DNA of 8,221 nt, taken from NCBI GenBank assembly GCA_900546285.1, contig URCJ01000060.1, forward strand, positions 1-8,221. Reading direction: 5' to 3'. Origin of the DNA: an uncultured Solobacterium sp. GTDB lineage: Bacteria; Bacillota_I; Bacilli_A; Erysipelotrichales; Erysipelotrichaceae. The stretch's first letter is position 1. Each line of letters begins with the position of its first letter. The position numbers and the translations under genes were made by a program. Below, one piece after another: positions 6,336 through 8,221 of the stretch. The notes under the pieces were generated by a model. It was not told the DNA's origin. It saw nothing but the letters and a program-made list of their open reading frames with translations, and did no database searches.

Positions 6336-6350
6336 TACAATTAAATTGTA
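6336..6350. promoter_or_regulatory. Palindrome overlapping a possible -10 of the GH1 operon
   Basis: TACAATT-A-AATTGTA is a perfect inverted repeat with 7-bp arms. On the minus strand its first half supplies TACAAT (6345-6350), the best -10 candidate for the GH1-EIIBC operon, giving a start near 6338 and a short leader. No good -35 lies 16-18 bases upstream, as expected if the promoter needs an activator. It may be a second protein-binding site or chance in AT-rich DNA. Confidence 0.4.
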
Positions 6351-6383
6351 TGAAAGGAACAACGAAAACAGGGTTTCAAGCAA

Positions 6384-6410
6384 TGATACCTTAGTATCAA
6401 GTTTTGATAC
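6384..6410. promoter_or_regulatory. Three-half-site operator in the divergent control region
   Basis: Half-sites TGATAC (6384-6389), GTATCA (6394-6399) and TGATAC (6405-6410) alternate in direction. The last two form a perfect inverted repeat with 7-bp arms and 3-base centre (GTATCAA-GTT-TTGATAC, 6394-6410); the first two form one with a 4-base centre. The outer copies are 21 bp apart, two helical turns. The site overlaps the -35 zone of the RpiR gene and lies about 46-72 bases before the likely GH1 operon start. This fits self-repression of the regulator plus activation of the operon, by RpiR itself. The assignment of the binding protein is inference. Confidence 0.65.
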
Positions 6411-6415
6411 CACTG

Positions 6416-6424
6416 TGATATAAT
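6416..6424 (+). promoter_or_regulatory. Extended -10 promoter of the leaderless RpiR gene
   Basis: TGATATAAT contains TATAAT (6419-6424) preceded by the TG-n extension (6416-6417). The -10 ends 6 bases before ATG 6431, so transcription should begin at or next to the start codon. No good -35 is present, which the TG extension can offset. Confidence 0.65.
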
Positions 6425-6430
6425 CCAGGC

Positions 6431-7258
6431 ATGATAAAAAATGTAGATGTATCAACTCATGATTTACAAACCTTTAACCTAGTATCAACTCTTATTTCGA
6501 TAATCAACAAAAATAGCGATACTGATATGGACTTTATTTTAGCTGACTATTTTTTAAAACACTTAGAAGATTTAGAATCCATAAGTATTTATGAAATTGC
6601 CGACGCTTGTTATACGTCTCGTTCTTCTGTCCAACGTTTTATCAAAGATATTGGTTTTGAATCTTACAACAAGCTTAAAAGTAAAACACAGGAAGCATTA
6701 CGACACAATAGACGCTATTTGAGTTTTTACAGAGAGAATAATTTCAAAGAAATCTATCGTAAAAATATTAACAACATGATGGACAACTTTGATAAATTTT
6801 ATAATAGCGAGCATATAGGCTATTTTGTTGATCTTTTGCACATATCAGATAAAATAGTTTTTTCAATAGCTGAAGGTTCCTCGGTTGCTCCGTTTGACTT
6901 TCAAGAAGCTTTGGTATCATTACATAAGAATGTAAGAGTAATAACAAATAGTACCAAAAATATGGAACTTCTTTTATCTTTAAGAGAAACAGATACTTTA
7001 ATTACTTTATCAATGACTGGAAACTACGCCCTAGCAACATTAAACGAAATTGAAAAAACCAAAGCTAATAAAGTTTTAATAACTTTAAATCATTCAACTA
7101 TTTTCAATGAAGTATATGATAAAGTAATTCATTTTTCAGATAACAATTCTTCTAGAGACTATATCCAAGATGGTGTTAGAAATGCATACACCATCTATGG
7201 TTTTAGCTATTTATTTGATTTGATACTAAATCGTTATTTTGAAAAATATAACAATTAA
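6431..7258 (+). CDS. MurR/RpiR-family transcriptional regulator
   Basis: This 275-residue DNA-binding regulator should respond to a sugar phosphate. The N-terminal RpiR helix-turn-helix covers about 30-86, with ISIYEIADACYTSRSSVQRF (51-70) and IGFESYNKLK (74-83) as the recognisable core. The SIS sugar-phosphate-binding domain covers about 127-240, with IVFSIAEGSS (142-151) and ITLSMTGN (191-198) at the positions of the usual G-x-G-x-S and S-x-S/T-G-x-T loops. It is divergent from the GH1-EIIBC operon and shares its control region, so control of that operon is the likely job; relatives such as GlvR activate, MurR represses. There is no Shine-Dalgarno site before ATG 6431 and the -10 is only 6 bases away, so a leaderless mRNA is likely; Met33 is a less likely start because it would remove part of the DNA-binding domain. 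Its stop overlaps that of the convergent PRD regulator. Confidence 0.9.
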   Translation: MIKNVDVSTHDLQTFNLVSTLISIINKNSDTDMDFILADYFLKHLEDLESISIYEIADACYTSRSSVQRFIKDIGFESYNKLKSKTQEALRHNRRYLSFYRENNFKEIYRKNINNMMDNFDKFYNSEHIGYFVDLLHISDKIVFSIAEGSSVAPFDFQEALVSLHKNVRVITNSTKNMELLLSLRETDTLITLSMTGNYALATLNEIEKTKANKVLITLNHSTIFNEVYDKVIHFSDNNSSRDYIQDGVRNAYTIYGFSYLFDLILNRYFEKYNN

Positions 7259-8221
7259 TCTTTATTTAAGAAAAATTCTAGCTTACCAATGAAGTCTTCG
7301 TAAGTTTTTTGTTTTCTTAATTCCTTAACTTTGGTAGAATCTATTGCGATTTGCGTAATTGCCGAAAGCATATCATCAAAAGTATTAAAATCAATCGCAT
7401 TAACTGCAATCATCATTATAATAGAAACTTCGCTTCTTCCCCAATTAATAGGCTTATCTAAAATACAAACACTAATAACAGTTTTTTGTGCTGAATATTC
7501 TGCAGGATGAGGAATTGCTATCATATTAAAATCCGTAGGAGCAATTTCCTCACGATATTTAACAGCATCTTTGTAATCATCAGAAACAAGTTTATACCTT
7601 AAAAGATTATCACTTAAAAAATCCAATACAGCTTCTTTATTAGAAAAATTCATGTTTGAAAAAAATAAATTCTTTTGAAATAAGGAATAAATTGAATTTT
7701 TATTTCTTTCCAACATATTCTCTTTTTTAATATCGATAATAGTATGGCCTATTTCTTTTCTATCATTGCCAGTTAGAAAACTAGAAATTTTTAAAACTCT
7801 AACGTTGTTTATAGAGCGATTAGGTGATGAAGTACAAATGATTAAATCAACAATATCCAAATTAACTTTTTCAAGTTCATCAAACGACATTAAAACATTA
7901 GAAACATATAAATCATCATTATATATTTCTATAATTTTATTAAGACCAGAATTATATCCGTAATACTCAGGGCAAACCATAACTACATTTAATCTTGTAC
8001 GCGCAGATTTAATTTCTTCGATTCTAGTACCAATATGTAAAGCTATATAGGCAATCTCACTTTCTGAAATACTATAATTAGTTTTGTTTTTAATCATATT
8101 AGCAGTATTAACCGCAATATCATAAGTAATTGGTGAAGATTGCTTAATCACACTTAATAACGGATTGTTAAGTGTAACATTATTTTTTAAACGCGAAATT
8201 AAAGAATCGATGTGTAACATA
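7255..8221 (-). CDS. PRD-EIIB-EIIA regulator (BglG/LicR/MtlR type), 3' part
   Basis: The visible 321 residues are the C-terminal part of a multi-domain sugar regulator, whose start lies beyond the right edge. The ATG at 8220 is probably internal: it falls just before the conserved first histidine of a PRD (LHIDSLISRL, His3), and the second PRD histidine is His62 in YIALHIG. Then come an EIIB-like domain (about 77-165, Cys83 in VVMVCPEYYG) and a fructose/mannitol-type EIIA domain (about 180-318, His238 in MIAIPHP). PTS-dependent phosphorylation of these residues sets the activity of LicR/MtlR/ManR-type proteins. The missing part should contain HTH domains and PRD1. It is not co-directional with RpiR; the two genes converge and share TTAA as overlapping stop codons. 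Its EIIA-2 domain is not of the type that normally phosphorylates beta-glucoside EIIB. It could control a different PTS off the right edge. Confidence 0.9.
   Translation of the reverse strand, partial: MLHIDSLISRLKNNVTLNNPLLSVIKQSSPITYDIAVNTANMIKNKTNYSISESEIAYIALHIGTRIEEIKSARTRLNVVMVCPEYYGYNSGLNKIIEIYNDDLYVSNVLMSFDELEKVNLDIVDLIICTSSPNRSINNVRVLKISSFLTGNDRKEIGHTIIDIKKENMLERNKNSIYSLFQKNLFFSNMNFSNKEAVLDFLSDNLLRYKLVSDDYKDAVKYREEIAPTDFNMIAIPHPAEYSAQKTVISVCILDKPINWGRSEVSIIMMIAVNAIDFNTFDDMLSAITQIAIDSTKVKELRKQKTYEDFIGKLEFFLNKD

Noticed and set aside
6318..6350. BglG/LicT-type RNA antiterminator site before the GH1 gene
   Set aside because: The likely leader is only about 20 bases and contains no terminator hairpin, so there is no room for this mechanism.
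6365..6380. Possible cre site for CcpA (GAAAAC...GTTTC inverted repeat)
   Set aside because: The arms are too far apart and the central CG of the cre consensus is absent, so catabolite control here is not supported.
6318..6455. 46-residue N-terminal extension of the GH1 protein
   Set aside because: It would run through the divergent control region and into the RpiR gene; AGGAGG before ATG 6317 and the normal GH1 N-terminus support the shorter form.
7766..7963. Plus-strand open frame of 65 codons
   Set aside because: It is antisense to the clearly coding EIIB-like part of the PRD regulator and lacks a ribosome site.

Overview
The window looks like chromosomal DNA of a low-GC Gram-positive bacterium (Bacillota). 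The sequence is AT-rich, Shine-Dalgarno sites are strong and purine-rich, and tryptophan is encoded by ordinary TGG with TAA/TAG stops, so the standard code applies rather than the mycoplasma code. The MurC is of the Bacilli type. Erysipelotrichia or a neighbouring class is my best guess, but this is an inference from style and not from a marker gene. There are no rRNA, tRNA, CRISPR or insertion-sequence features, and no gene-free stretch exceeds about 115 bases.

Left half (1-3433, all genes on the minus strand): an envelope-related block. Read in the direction of transcription it contains a small AbrB-like DNA-binding protein (3144-3323), an unrecognised, probably disordered 221-residue protein with repeated S-P-x-(Y/F)-G motifs (2460-3125), murC (1152-2456), a single-pass DUF948/YtxG-like membrane protein (687-1082), and a long helical repeat protein in the position of Bacillus ytxH (56-682). 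Most genes are 3-18 bases apart. Promoter-like sequences lie before the AbrB-like gene and before the DUF948 gene. A perfect 14-bp palindrome sits in the leader of the AbrB-like gene and is the obvious candidate for self-binding.

Right half (3434-8221): a beta-glucoside uptake and hydrolysis cassette. A 6-phospho-beta-glucosidase (4818-6317) and a PTS EIIBC permease (3434-4813) form a two-gene minus-strand operon ending in a strong hairpin terminator (3385-3411). A divergent RpiR-family regulator (6431-7258, plus strand) is separated from them by a 113-bp control region with three alternating copies of the half-site TGATAC/GTATCA. The RpiR gene seems to be leaderless. It meets, stop codon on stop codon (shared TTAA), the 3' end of a convergent PRD-EIIB-EIIA regulator that runs off the right edge.

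Together, EIIBC would import and phosphorylate a beta-glucoside, GH1 would cleave the phosphorylated sugar, and RpiR would sense a sugar phosphate and act from the shared control region. The EIIBC lacks a fused IIA domain, so a general or separate EIIA-Glc-type protein must supply phosphate from outside this window. I see no strong evidence for a wholly new system. The least explained parts are the 221-residue protein and its AbrB-like neighbour upstream of murC.
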